Shown here: positions 1 through 9,869 of the stretch, piece by piece
Position numbering within the stretch: the first letter of the stretch is position 1
How the letters are laid out: every line of letters begins with the position of its first letter
Assembly (NCBI GenBank): GCA_034406715.1
Contig: CP137877.1
Coordinates: forward strand, 558,001-622,000
Length of the DNA: 64,000 bases
Origin: Rhodotorula mucilaginosa
Lineage: Eukaryota > Basidiomycota > Microbotryomycetes > Sporidiobolales > Sporidiobolaceae
Reading direction: 5' to 3'
Made by a program: the position numbers and the translations under genes
The notes under the pieces: model-generated
Database searches by the model: none
Seen by the model: only the letters and a program-made list of their open reading frames with translations
What the model was told of the DNA's origin: nothing

Positions 1-2433
1 ATGCCGGTCCTCTCGTCGGGATGGTCCAGGTACCGATTCCACAACCAGACCCGCGAGAAGAGCTCGCGAACCGGCGTGGTCCGACCAAGCGGGAAGCTCC
101 GAACAGCAGTCCGAGTCAGACGGCGGCGGCGAGTTCGTCCGGAAAGGTGGCGGCGAAAAGGCAACGGAAAGAGGAACGGACCGAATGGGGCTTCAAGACG
201 GTGCGTTTCGCCGTCTAGACATCCGACGGGCAACGCAGACAAACGCTTCCACCATGCAGGACTCGCACACCTACCACTCGTTGACCGATTTTGTGACCAA
301 GAACCCGACTCCGGTCGATCGCAAACTCGGCCTGAACGTGATCGCCGTCGCCAGAACCAAGTACCCGCCGAGCCAGATCAAGCCCAACAGCGACTACGGC
401 ATGTGGATCGAGCTGTACGACCCGACCTACACCGCGCCGGGAGGAGTGACGCTGCGGTACTACGCCTACGAGGACCAGTTCCAGCAAAACAGCCAGATCT
501 TGCCGACCGTGCGCGACGGGGATATTCTCCTGGTCCAACGCGTCAACGTGAGGCACTTCAGCAATTCTCTGCTATCAAAGACTTGAGATGCTGACTCGTC
601 TTTCTGGCCCGATGCTAGTGGGCGAAAGATAAGCAGCAATTCACCGCCTACAAGGAAAAGGGCGAATACTTTGTCCTCTCGCCGGATGAGCTCCTCAAAG
701 GTTCACCGCTCACGGTCTTCACGGCGCCGACTCTCCGCGCTGCGCGGATCACCGACGCCGAACTGGGCTATGCGCGCGATCTCGCTCGCTGGAGTCGCCG
801 CAACGGTCTCGAGCAGCAAATCCGTGGCCAAGCGGGGACGGAATCGGGCGCTGCGAACCCGTCGGGACCTGCCATTGCGCCACCGGCGGCGGTGGATGTC
901 AAACTCGTCAGCGCTGCGTTGGCCAAGCCCAGGAGAGGTCGACCGACGCTGCTGGTTCAAGATCTCATGCCGGACAGCTTTTGCGATCTCTATGCCGAGG
1001 TGAGTGGATGCCGCAGATGCCGCAGTTGCCTGCAGGGTCAACTAATCCTCGACACGCAGATCGTGAGGTGGTTCATCCCTCCCAACGCGCCGCGGCAGCT
1101 CAGCCGGCACGAGTGTTGCACTCTCTACGTCACGGACTATACGCCAAACTCGCAGATGATGGACTATCAAGAAGATTCTAGGAACGGCATCCCGGGTCAG
1201 CTCGTCCTACAAGTCTCGGTCTGGGGCGCGCAGTGCGAGCCTCTCCTGAGGTTCAAAGACGCGGATCTCAAGGGCCGGATCGTCCACCTGCGCAATATCC
1301 GACCCAAGACGAACGACAAAGGCTTGTTGGAGGCGACTTTGTTCGAAGATTACAAGTTTGCGGACCGGCGAGACGTCACGTTCGTCGGGAAGAATGTCGC
1401 CACGGACGCAGCGACGAAAGACTGGTTCGAGAAGCTCACCGCGTGAGCTCCCCTCTCGGCGTCTTCCCCGGGTTGGCTGTACTGACCTCCCGGCGAAACA
1501 TTTCAACAGCCGTCGCAAAGCGTTCTGGAGCGGAACGGGTCCCGCCGACGGACCTGCCGCCATCGAGCCTGCTCATGGAACTGCTGCTGCCGCCGCTCCG
1601 GGCGCCGCGCTTCCGCCTGCGAATCACGCCGCGCCTGTCGTCGACCCCCTGAGCAAGTCCCTCCCCCTTGCTCGAGTCGTCGTTTGCATGCGCTGAACAA
1701 GAACTCGCTTCATTCGGAAAATGCAGCCGAGATTTGCGACATCCGCGGCATGCGCGTCCTCAACTCGTTAGCCGACTCGGTCGCGCTCGACAGCCCCGGC
1801 ACCTATCGCACGCGAGTCCGCGTCGTCGACCACTACCCGTCGCAACTCGAGGACTGGGTTTTCGCGACGTGTCCAGTATGTCGAGAATCGTGAGTCCGCT
1901 CCGAGCTGAACGTTTGCGGAATCTTTCGGCCGCAGCTCACTGTATTTCTCCCTGCTTGCAGGCTCGGACGGAGCGAACTTGCCTGCATCAGCCACGGTCA
2001 GGCTTCTTACAGGTGGATGTTCTTGCTCGCTCTCGCCGACGAGAATGACGCTAGTTGCCAAGTCCAAGTCATGATTGACGAGCCCGTCGTCGACGGAGCC
2101 ACCGAGGTGAGCTACTTCTCCTCTTCCTGCCGCGCTCAACGACGACCCTCTCTGACTCCTTCTTTTCTCGCGCCGCAGACCAAGATCATCACCGGTATGT
2201 CTGTGCAGGATGCCGCGCAGGTCCGGTCCGGCGACTCGGTGGCGTTGCGCCGGTTCAGGGACGAAGTCCTCCGAGGCATCGTCGGCTCGATCCCGGACGC
2301 GCACCGGCACAAGAAGCCGATCGAGTACGGTATGGCCGGACCGGCGTGGGACGTCGTGCTCGAAGCCGATCGGGGCAAAGAAGGCGCGCCGGTCGAATGG
2401 CAGTTCAAGCCGGGGAAAGTCACGTTCTGGTGA
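1..2433 (+). CDS. POT1: POT1-like telomere single-strand DNA-binding protein (5' end possibly outside window)
   Basis: Predicted shelterin-type protein that binds the telomeric G-strand. About eight exons: up to 200, 260-547, 619-999, 1060-1442, 1510-~1650, ~1700-1889, 1962-2106, 2179-2433; the exon 5/6 junction is uncertain. The first OB fold runs from about base 260 (GDILLVQRVNV near its end) through exon 3. The second OB fold carries the Pot1-like motif LYVTDYTPN (about base 1126). The C-terminal third has a CPVC pair and further Cys (about 1873-1990), matching the zinc-knuckle-bearing third OB fold of POT1. The reading frame is open from base 3; ATG at 21 could be the start, but the N-terminus may begin upstream. 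The intron at 1000-1059 has a perfect CTAAT branch. It converges with the SUR7-like gene. Family call is from motif recognition, not a search. Confidence 0.72.
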
Positions 2434-2823
2434 ATGGCGCTTTGTGTATAAGTTTCTCTCTCGGCTGTTTTTGCTCTCTTGTTTCCTTGTTCACTTTATG
2501 CATTTCCACGCGATCTCGATTCCCAGCTGTGCCGAGTTCTTCGGAGACTGCTCTTCAACCGCTGTCGATTTGACGTATTTACAAACCGGTTCGTCGGATG
2601 ATGCTACAGATTAGGGATGGGGAGCAGATAGTACGAAATGAGGACGACAATGAGCTGGGCAGCTGGAGAGCGCCGCAGAAGGAAATCGAAGGAGAAGGTC
2701 GGATCAGATCCGAGCATAAGATTAAAGTAGTCGCGGGGGGCCGAGGGACAGCTGTATACAAGGGGAAAGATGCGAACTGCGATTCTTTTGTCCGTCGAAA
2801 GAGGAAAGGTCTTTCTCGCCGCT
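2434..2823. other. Convergent intergenic region
   Basis: 3' flanks of the POT1-like and SUR7-like genes. No convincing ORF, RNA gene or repeat seen. Confidence 0.5.
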
Positions 2824-3957
2824 TTAGACGCGAGCAGTCTCCTGGCGCTGCCACCAGTGGCCGGTCGACGAGGCGGTCGTCGGACCAGTCGGGACCGGCT
2901 CAGCGGCGGTGTGGTCGTAGGTCGAGTTGACGCCGGCGCCGTACGTCGGGTCGGTACCCATAGTTCCGGCGTTGCCGTAAGTGGTCGTTTCGGCGTTGCC
3001 GTAGTTGGTCGCGCCCGTGTTGCCGTAGTTGGTCGTGCCGGTGTTGCCGTAGTTGGTGGTGGTGCCGGTCGCCGTCGGGGCGTACGAAGTGCGGTTGGCG
3101 CCGTTGGCAACGAGCGGGTCGTGCGAGTCCGGGTTGCTCGCCGCGCCAGAGTAGTGAGCCTCGGAACCGACGATGGGGGTCTCGGCGGCGGTCGTCGAGC
3201 GCATGACCGGGTAGTCGTTGTTGGCGTACGTGGCCGACTTGCGCTCGCGCTTGTTCTTGCGGTTGCGGGTGAAGCAGACGAAGAGCATGCCGAAGAGGAG
3301 GGCACCGGCGGCGGCGACGATCAACCAGACGACGACCGAAATCGAGATGCTGGTGTTGGGGACGTCGCGGTTGAGGCGGTTCCGGAGCGAGATGAAGAAA
3401 CCGAGCGAGAGCTGCGTGGTAATGCAGGTTAGTATAAAGTCTACATGCCGCTCCGGAACCCGTCAGGACCGCGGAAATGACGGAAACTCACTCCGAGAAG
3501 GACGATGGTCGAGAGGAAGGCGAGGAAGCCCCACAGCGAGGCGAGGATGCCCATAACGAAGTGGGTGCTCAGGGAGAAGAGGAGGGCGATAAAGGCGAGG
3601 CCGGCCGAGACGGGCGCGAGGACGAGAGTCTTGGAGAAGGTGTACCGGATTGCGCTGGCGGCGGCGTCGGTGCCGGTCAATTGCGCCAATCGCTGCTGGT
3701 CGCTGTGGAGGTAGTCGTCAGTACAACTCTAAGCGTATAGAGAGAAGTGGCCGCCCGTACTAGCCCAAGGACGATGGAGTGCAGATTCCGCCAAAGCAGT
3801 AACCCCAGGTTCCGCCAACGAACTGCTGCCCGTTCAGCGGGCCTTTCACGTAGCCGACGTTGTCCCAGATCGGCGCCGATACGCTTGCGATCACGAGCAG
3901 GACCATAGCGGCGAAGTATAAGAATGCGCCGATCCAGTGGATAATGTTGAGAGCCAT
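2824..3957 (-). CDS. SUR7/PalI (Rim9)-family tetraspan membrane protein
   Basis: Start MALNIIHWIGAF at 3957; three exons. The first transmembrane helix is followed by an extracellular loop with the family signature GTWGYCFGGIC. The second exon (starting in GYDQQRLAQL) carries two helices, and the third begins LGFFISLRN and supplies the fourth helix (VVVWLIVAAAGALLF) and a long cytoplasmic tail. The intron between exons 2 and 3 has a textbook TACTAAC branch. The tail holds four imperfect 8-residue repeats (TTNYGNTG type). The family includes eisosome protein SUR7 and the pH-sensing protein PalI/Rim9; the tail and loop do not let me choose between them. It probably sits in the plasma membrane. 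The stop is TAA at 2824-2826. Confidence 0.75.
2963..3060. repeat. 24-bp coding tandem repeat, about four copies
   Basis: The GTTGCCGTA core recurs every 24 bp within the cytoplasmic tail of the SUR7-like gene, giving the 8-residue unit TTNYGNTG and variants. Length is a multiple of three, so copy-number change would keep the frame. Confidence 0.8.
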
Positions 3958-5101
3958 GTTCGCGAGTCGGGATGTGCGCGGTCGAACTTCGGGGTCGCAA
4001 GGCCGCAGTTCCACAGAGGGGTATAAGCCGAAGACGAGTAGCAGAGCCGTATATGCCCACGGTCGGAGAGTGTAGGCGAACGCCAAGACGAGAGGGCGGA
4101 GGGAGGAGAGGGAAAAAGTTTGTTTGAGAAGGTCAGCGCGGGATCGCAGCCAAGCGAAACGTCAACCAGAGAGAGACGAGGAACTCACCAAGCGATACGG
4201 GCGCTATGGAGGGAGATAGCACAGATGGGAGAAGAGGCAGGAAGTCAACCCGTGCGAAGCGAAGGAGTCGAGGAAAGAGCGAGCAAGAGGTCGTCACCGC
4301 GCCCCTTGCCATGCTCATTCGAAGCAGCGTCGCTTGACGTCGAGCGTCGCTGCGGGTTGAGATTGACGCGTTTACGTCATCATTTCAATCATGTCCGCTT
4401 TCCAGACTCGGCTCGTTCTTGGGTTTCTGCCCGCCGCATTACAACCCGTCCTTACCCGTACCAATTCCTGAAATACAAGGAATGGACTAGAAGTAATGGC
4501 AAGTTCTCGGCTGCCTCGATCCGAGGTTTCTACCCGCTCTCGATCAAAGTCATCTTGCAGCTCCCGACGCCATGCAGCCCAGGCCTGCACCTCTACAGTA
4601 CACTCCTGAAGAGGTCTAGACTGTAGACGCAAGAGGATCGACAGCAGTGTGACCTCTACCACGATGAGACAGGCATACGTGCTGCACATGGGCAAGCTCG
4701 AGGCCGCTCCGTAGATTCCTTCGTCGACCGAACTGCAGGACGTGCGGCGCAGCAGCTTGGCTTGCCTACGAGCCCTCGTCTTCGTCGCAGTCGGTCCACT
4801 TTAGAGTACTTGCATCACCGTCGGAACGCCATGCACAAGTCGATCTGCGTGTCGCAGTTCCAGTTCGTGTCCAAATCAGCACCGGTAGCGCTGCGTGCGG
4901 ATCCTTCCGCAGACATGCTTGCAAGCTCAGCTTGAGCTCAGCCACGACCGAATCGTATCGGTATAGTCGCAGCATTGCGGTCAGCAACCACACCATCTTA
5001 CGAGCCTGAAAACACTTAGAATGCATATGGAGAACCGGGGAACCTCAAGCTCGTCTAAAATCGCATTGCGGTTCGAGATTCTACGCAGAGCGCGGATATT
5101 C
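3958..5101. other. 1.1-kb intergenic region, no gene supported
   Basis: Lies between the 5' end of the SUR7-like gene and the 3' end of ROK1. Short ORFs exist on both strands (for example a 26-codon ORF starting at 4391 on plus, and a Cys-containing stretch with NWNCDTQIDLCMAFRR near 4820-4915 on minus), but none has a convincing family match or splice structure. A small gene here cannot be excluded. Confidence 0.4.
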
Positions 5102-7976
5102 CTACTCGTCGAGCGCAACCTCCCGCTTCGCCTTCTTCGCCGCCGGTCGCTCTGAAGCACTCGCCTTCTCTTCCCCCTTCGACGCCTTCTTCTTTCCAGC
5201 AGGCGCGGCGGCGCCGTTCCGAGATCCTTTCGCGGCGCCCACAGCATCCTGCTCGGTCGCCTTGCCACCGCCGCCGGCCGACGCGCCCGCGAATCCGGAC
5301 CCGACGCCGCTCATGATCCTCTGCTTCTTATGCTTGGGGCCCTGCCCACCCCCCTTGTGGTGTTCGCCCTCCTTGCCCCGTTTCCCACCCTTCCCCGCGC
5401 CGGTGCCCTTCCTCCTCGCGCCCTCGTCCGCATCGTCCAACGCGCCGGCGCCGAGCGTGCGCGAAATATCCTTGCGCCCGATCGGCCGCTGCTTGAGTTG
5501 CTTCTTCGAGTTTTGGGACGGGTTCGGGAGAGCGACCATCCAATCGGGGACGGAGCAGCCGGATGCGCGCATGACGTTGACGATCCTGGTGGTTGTGGTG
5601 GTGGTGGTTTCGGGTTTCGAGAGGGGTGTATTCGTCAGTAAAGGCGGCACAGATGCGAAGTAGCAGTGCGGTTTACGAATGAGGAAACTGGCTCACGTCT
5701 TGAGGTGACCGGCATCAGCCTTGCTGAAGAACGTGATGGCCCGACCGGCCTTGCCAGCTCGACCAGTCCGACCTGGAAAACAGGAGCGACACGTGAGTTC
5801 CTAGATGAATGAAGGAAAAGAGGAAAAGGCGCGCGAACGTACCGATGCGGTGAATGTAACTCATCGCGCTCTGAGGAAAATCGTAGTTGATGACGAGTTT
5901 GACCCCCTTGAAGTCGACCCCGCGAGCCATCACATCCGTACAAATCAAACACCACACCTTGCCCTCCGCAAACCTCCTCACGACCTCGTCTCGCTCGCTC
6001 GCGCTCCGGTCCGCATGGATCGCGTCGGCGTTGATCCCATCAAACACGAGCTCGTTCGCGAGTTCTTTCGCGCGCTGGATCGACTGGACAAAGATCAGGA
6101 CGGGAGGGGTGAACTGGCCGGAGGTGATGAGGGAGCGGAGGGAGAGGAGCTTGTGGTCTTCGCGGTTGACGAAGAGGAGGCTTTGGTCGATCGTGGTCGT
6201 CGCCGCTTCTCTGCAAGCCGCACGCAGGCGTTTACGGTGAGGGTGGGGGGTCGTCGGAAAAATCGGCGGGAAACAAGGGGAACCGGGTGTCAGAGGTTGA
6301 ATCCAAGGATTGATTGTCGACCACTTTTTTGCGGAGGAAGAGAGGAAGGAAAGGCAGGAGGGACGCACTTGTGACCGACAATGGCGCGGACCATACCCGC
6401 CCCCGCTCCAGCCATGACTCCCTTCGCCAATTCTTCCACCGTCGAAGGCATCGTCGCGCTAAACATCCCCTTCCTCACCTCCTCCTCCTCTTCTCCTCCT
6501 CCTCCTCCTCCTCCCTCGCCGCCCCGCTTGCAAGCAGCGAGGATCTCGTCCGTCTGTTCGAGAAAATTGAGCTCAAACAACTTGTCGGCTTCGTCGAGGA
6601 TCAAGTGTCGAGTCGACGCGAGCGAGACGAGGTTCGACTTGAGGGCAAAGACGAGTCGGAGTGGGGTCGTGATGAGGATGTCTGTTTCCCATGTCGTCGC
6701 GTGTCAGTCCTGGCGGAAGGTCTCAAAGAGGGTGTGGAAGGGGGGTGGAAAAAGAGGAGTTGAGCTCGTGTGCGGTAGGGAGATCACTCACCGACAGGTC
6801 CGTAGTAAGGTTGCTCCGGGGCGTCCCCGTCTTCCGCAGCGGCCTCCGTTGTCGTCGGTCCCTCGTCCTCCTCTTCAGCCTCCGACTCCGCGTTGGCAGC
6901 GTCGTCTGTTCCAGCTTTCTCGACAGCCGCAGCCTCCTCCTGCTCCTTCTTCTTCTTCGTGTCCAGCCCTTTTTGACCGCCCTTCTTGTTCTTCTTCTTG
7001 CCCCGGCCCTTTTTCGCCGCAACCGGCACTCCCACGCCTTCCTCACCCAATACGGCAATCTTCCATTCCCTCGCGGATTGGTCGTCCTCACCGCGACCAC
7101 CGACCCCTCCCGTGGCGAGTTTGCGCGCCTCGCGCAAGACTTGGATCGAGAGTTCGCGAGTCGGTTCGATCACGACGGCGCGGGGTCGGACCACCTTGTC
7201 GGAATCGTCGGGTGATGGTGATTGAGGAGAAGTGGCAGCGGCGGAAGCGGAAGAGGAAGGGGGTAGAGAAGGGGGGAGGAGGACGAGGAGAGGGAGGATG
7301 AAAGAATAGGTTTTGCCGGACCCGGTCGGCGCGCAAGCGAGGATGTCGCGACCCTGTCAAGACGCCCTCCTGGTCAGCACCTCAGCCCCCGGGAAAAGAC
7401 CCCCGATGAAAAGAGGCACTCACGGCGAGCATTGTCCCCCAAGCGGCCATCTGTACGCCCGTCGGTTCCTTGTATCCCAGCGCACGCCAGTTGTTGGCAA
7501 TCCTCTTGACGGCGTCGTTCGTGCTGCTCGCGTCGGCCTGTTGAGACTTGGTCCTCCTCCTCGCGACGAGATCGTCGACGGAAGCGACGGGTTCGGGCAA
7601 GTCGAGTCCGGTCAATTTGATCTTGTGCTTCCGGAGCAGGGCAGCATAGTCGTGTTGCATCTCGGTCGCAGAGGGTAGGTCTTCAGCAGTGGTGGTGGTG
7701 GCGGTGGCAGTGGCTGCCGTGCGTTTGCGCTTTTTCGAGGGAGCGGGAGCACTCGCTGCGAAAAAGTCGAGCTCTGCGGGGAGGCTCGGTGCGGCTGCGG
7801 CGGTTGAAGTGGAAGCGAGGGGTGCCTGTTTCTGTTTGCAAGGGCGACGGTTAGACGCGTGTGGTCGCTTGCCCCGAAGAGAGAGAAAGTGTGTGTACCT
7901 GGAAATGGTTCATGTCGCCTGCGAATCGCTTGCGGTCAAAGGTGGACCCGCCTGTGAGGGTGCGGAATGCGTCCAT
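5102..7976 (-). CDS. ROK1: ROK1/DDX52-type DEAD-box RNA helicase
   Basis: ATP-dependent RNA helicase of 18S rRNA maturation (family knowledge). Start MDAFRTLTGGSTF at 7976 matches the usual Rok1 N-terminus. Visible motifs in order: Q-motif region (GYKEPTGVQM), Walker A APTGSGKT (GRDILACAPTGSGKT across an exon join), EPTREL, DEAD in LILDEADKLFEL, FSAT, a C-terminal RecA lobe with MARGVDFKG, and HRIGRTGR split by an intron. At least six introns. Two lineage-type inserts stand out: a roughly 90-residue Lys/Glu-rich stretch after EPTREL (about 6790-7060) and a Gly/Glu run between DEAD and SAT (about 6470-6530). The C-terminus is basic and Gly-rich, ending KREVALDE. It is head-to-head with COX10, 115 bp between start codons. 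Confidence 0.88.
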
Positions 7977-8091
7977 TGGTGCGACTCTCGACTCTAGCGA
8001 GTGTGTAGAGAGGAGAGAGTCTGGCGTTGAAGCGAGAGAGCGAAAGCGAGAGAGAGCCGCAGCTCAGCGCTTGTTGTCATAGCCAGACGCC

Positions 8092-9531
8092 ATGCTGTCG
8101 AGGTTGAGGCTGCGGACTCGGGCCGGAGATCACTGCGCCCGCTGCTGGGCTACACTCGGCGCCCGTCCGCCCCTCGCTCGCTTCTACTCCCCTCCGCCTC
8201 CTCCGCCCGTCTACGCCCACGAAGACTTGCTCTTGCCCTCGTCCACCACCAAGCAGTCAGCATCCACACGGGTCACGGAGGAAGAGCCACCCTTACGGCC
8301 GCCCTCGACGTCGCCCCTCGTGCCCTTGTCGAGCGAGATCCCGACCCCGCTCCCTTCCTCGGTCCTCTCGAACGGACTCCCCAACCCGGCCATACGCTGG
8401 CGCCCGAGTCGGCAGACTTCAATCCAAGACGATGTGCAACTCTACAAGCAGCTCGGGAAATTCAAGCTCTCGAGCCTCGTCGTGTTGACCACCATGGCGG
8501 GTTACGCCATCTGTCCCGTCGAACCCGGAACCACCCACGCCGCCATGGACGCCTTTGCCCAGTCCCTCGCAGCAGCCGGTTCGACTCCAGACGCACTCAC
8601 CGCCGCCTCACTTCCCGATGGAGGCGGCGCCCTCGGGTCCTCGCCCGCCAACAACTTGACCCTCTCGGTCTTGCTGCCCACGACGGTCGGCACCACCTTG
8701 TGCGCCTTCTCGGCCGCCTCGTTCAACCAACTCATCGAGGCGCCCTACGACGCCCAAATGGCCCGAACGAGGAACCGTCCGCTCCCGAAACGGGCCGTCA
8801 CCCCTTTACACGCAGCGACCTACGGCGCCTTGACGGGGACCGTCGGCCTCGCCACCTTGTACGCCATCAATCCGCTCAGTGCCGCCCTCGGACTCGCCAC
8901 CATCGCGTTGTACTGCCCCTTGTACACCATCTCGAAACGTCACACGGTCTACAACACCTGGATCGGGTCCCTCGTCGGGGCGATCCCGCCCTTGATCGGA
9001 TGGGCCGCGTGCACCGCCAGCATCGACCCGATCTCGCAACCGGGCGCGTGGGCCCTGTTCGGCGTCATGTTTGCCTGGCAATTCCCGCACTTCATGTCCC
9101 TCGCGCACACCCTCCGGTCCTCGTACGCCTCGAGCGGGTACCGCATGCTCGCCGTCCTCGACCCCCCGAAGAACGCCCTCGTCAGCTTACGGTACTCGCT
9201 CGCCCTCATCCCCCTCTGCTCGATCGGGTTCCCGTACCTCGGCTTGACCACCATGGCCTTCTCGTACTTGAGCCTCGTCCCGAACGGGATCCTCGCCGTC
9301 GCCGCGTACCGCTTCTGGAAACGCAGGGAGGACAAGCGCGCAAAGGAACTCTTCTGGGCCAGCTTGGTCCACTTGCCCGTCGTCCTCAGCCTCGTCCTCG
9401 TCACCAAAAAGAGCCTCTGGACTTCGTCGTCGGAGGACCCGGACGCCACGGAGGAAAAACAGATCGACGACGTCGTTTCTCAGCCACCTCCCCCTCTTCG
9501 GCCCATGCCTGTCGCCCCGGCCACCGCCTAG
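8092..9531 (+). CDS. COX10: COX10 protohaem IX farnesyltransferase (haem O synthase), mitochondrial
   Basis: Converts protohaem to haem O for cytochrome c oxidase, in the mitochondrial inner membrane. Intronless, 479 codons. The N-terminus is Arg-rich and lacks acids (MLSRLRLRTRAG), as expected of a presequence, then about 100 Pro/Ser-rich residues. The UbiA prenyltransferase motif NQLIEAPYDAQMARTRNRPL lies near residue 211. Further helices follow, including LVGAIPPLIGWAA and WQFPHFMSLA, the latter typical of COX10/CtaB. The tail beyond the last helix is charged then Pro-rich. It shares a short divergent promoter with ROK1. Confidence 0.93.
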   Translation: MLSRLRLRTRAGDHCARCWATLGARPPLARFYSPPPPPPVYAHEDLLLPSSTTKQSASTRVTEEEPPLRPPSTSPLVPLSSEIPTPLPSSVLSNGLPNPAIRWRPSRQTSIQDDVQLYKQLGKFKLSSLVVLTTMAGYAICPVEPGTTHAAMDAFAQSLAAAGSTPDALTAASLPDGGGALGSSPANNLTLSVLLPTTVGTTLCAFSAASFNQLIEAPYDAQMARTRNRPLPKRAVTPLHAATYGALTGTVGLATLYAINPLSAALGLATIALYCPLYTISKRHTVYNTWIGSLVGAIPPLIGWAACTASIDPISQPGAWALFGVMFAWQFPHFMSLAHTLRSSYASSGYRMLAVLDPPKNALVSLRYSLALIPLCSIGFPYLGLTTMAFSYLSLVPNGILAVAAYRFWKRREDKRAKELFWASLVHLPVVLSLVLVTKKSLWTSSSEDPDATEEKQIDDVVSQPPPPLRPMPVAPATA

Positions 9532-9869
9532 ACGCGCCGATACGAGCAGGGTTGCTGTAGTAATCCATGAGAGGTTCTTATGCACGCACGCAAATCGCAA
9601 TAAAAACGCAATCATGACACGCTCCCTCCCTCTCTCTCCGTCTCCTCTCCGTCTCGTCTCGGCGCCTAGGACTGATGCGAAGGAAGGAAATACAAATACG
9701 TTTTTGTGGGATTTGCAAGGGGTGAAGGGGCGTGTTGCTCTGCGCCAACGTGCGCGAAAGGGAATATATCGGTGCTGCCTCCTCGCAAAAGCGCTATTGA
9801 GCGCCCCAGGCTGTGAAGAGGACGACGACGCCACCACCCCCGCCGCCGGCGACTCGACTCGACTCGACT
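9532..9869. other. Convergent intergenic region with TCGAC microsatellite
   Basis: 3' flanks of COX10 and U1-70K. A (TCGAC)n run of about four units lies at roughly 9848-9868, directly beyond the U1-70K stop codon. Nothing else recognised. Confidence 0.5.

Noticed and set aside
4766-5026. 86-codon ORF on minus in the gap before ROK1
   Set aside because: No family resemblance, mixed composition, no start context; kept only as an open question about the gap.
5065-5090. GGTTCGAGATTCT resembling a tRNA T-arm
   Set aside because: No matching acceptor stem, D-arm or anticodon arm at the right spacing.
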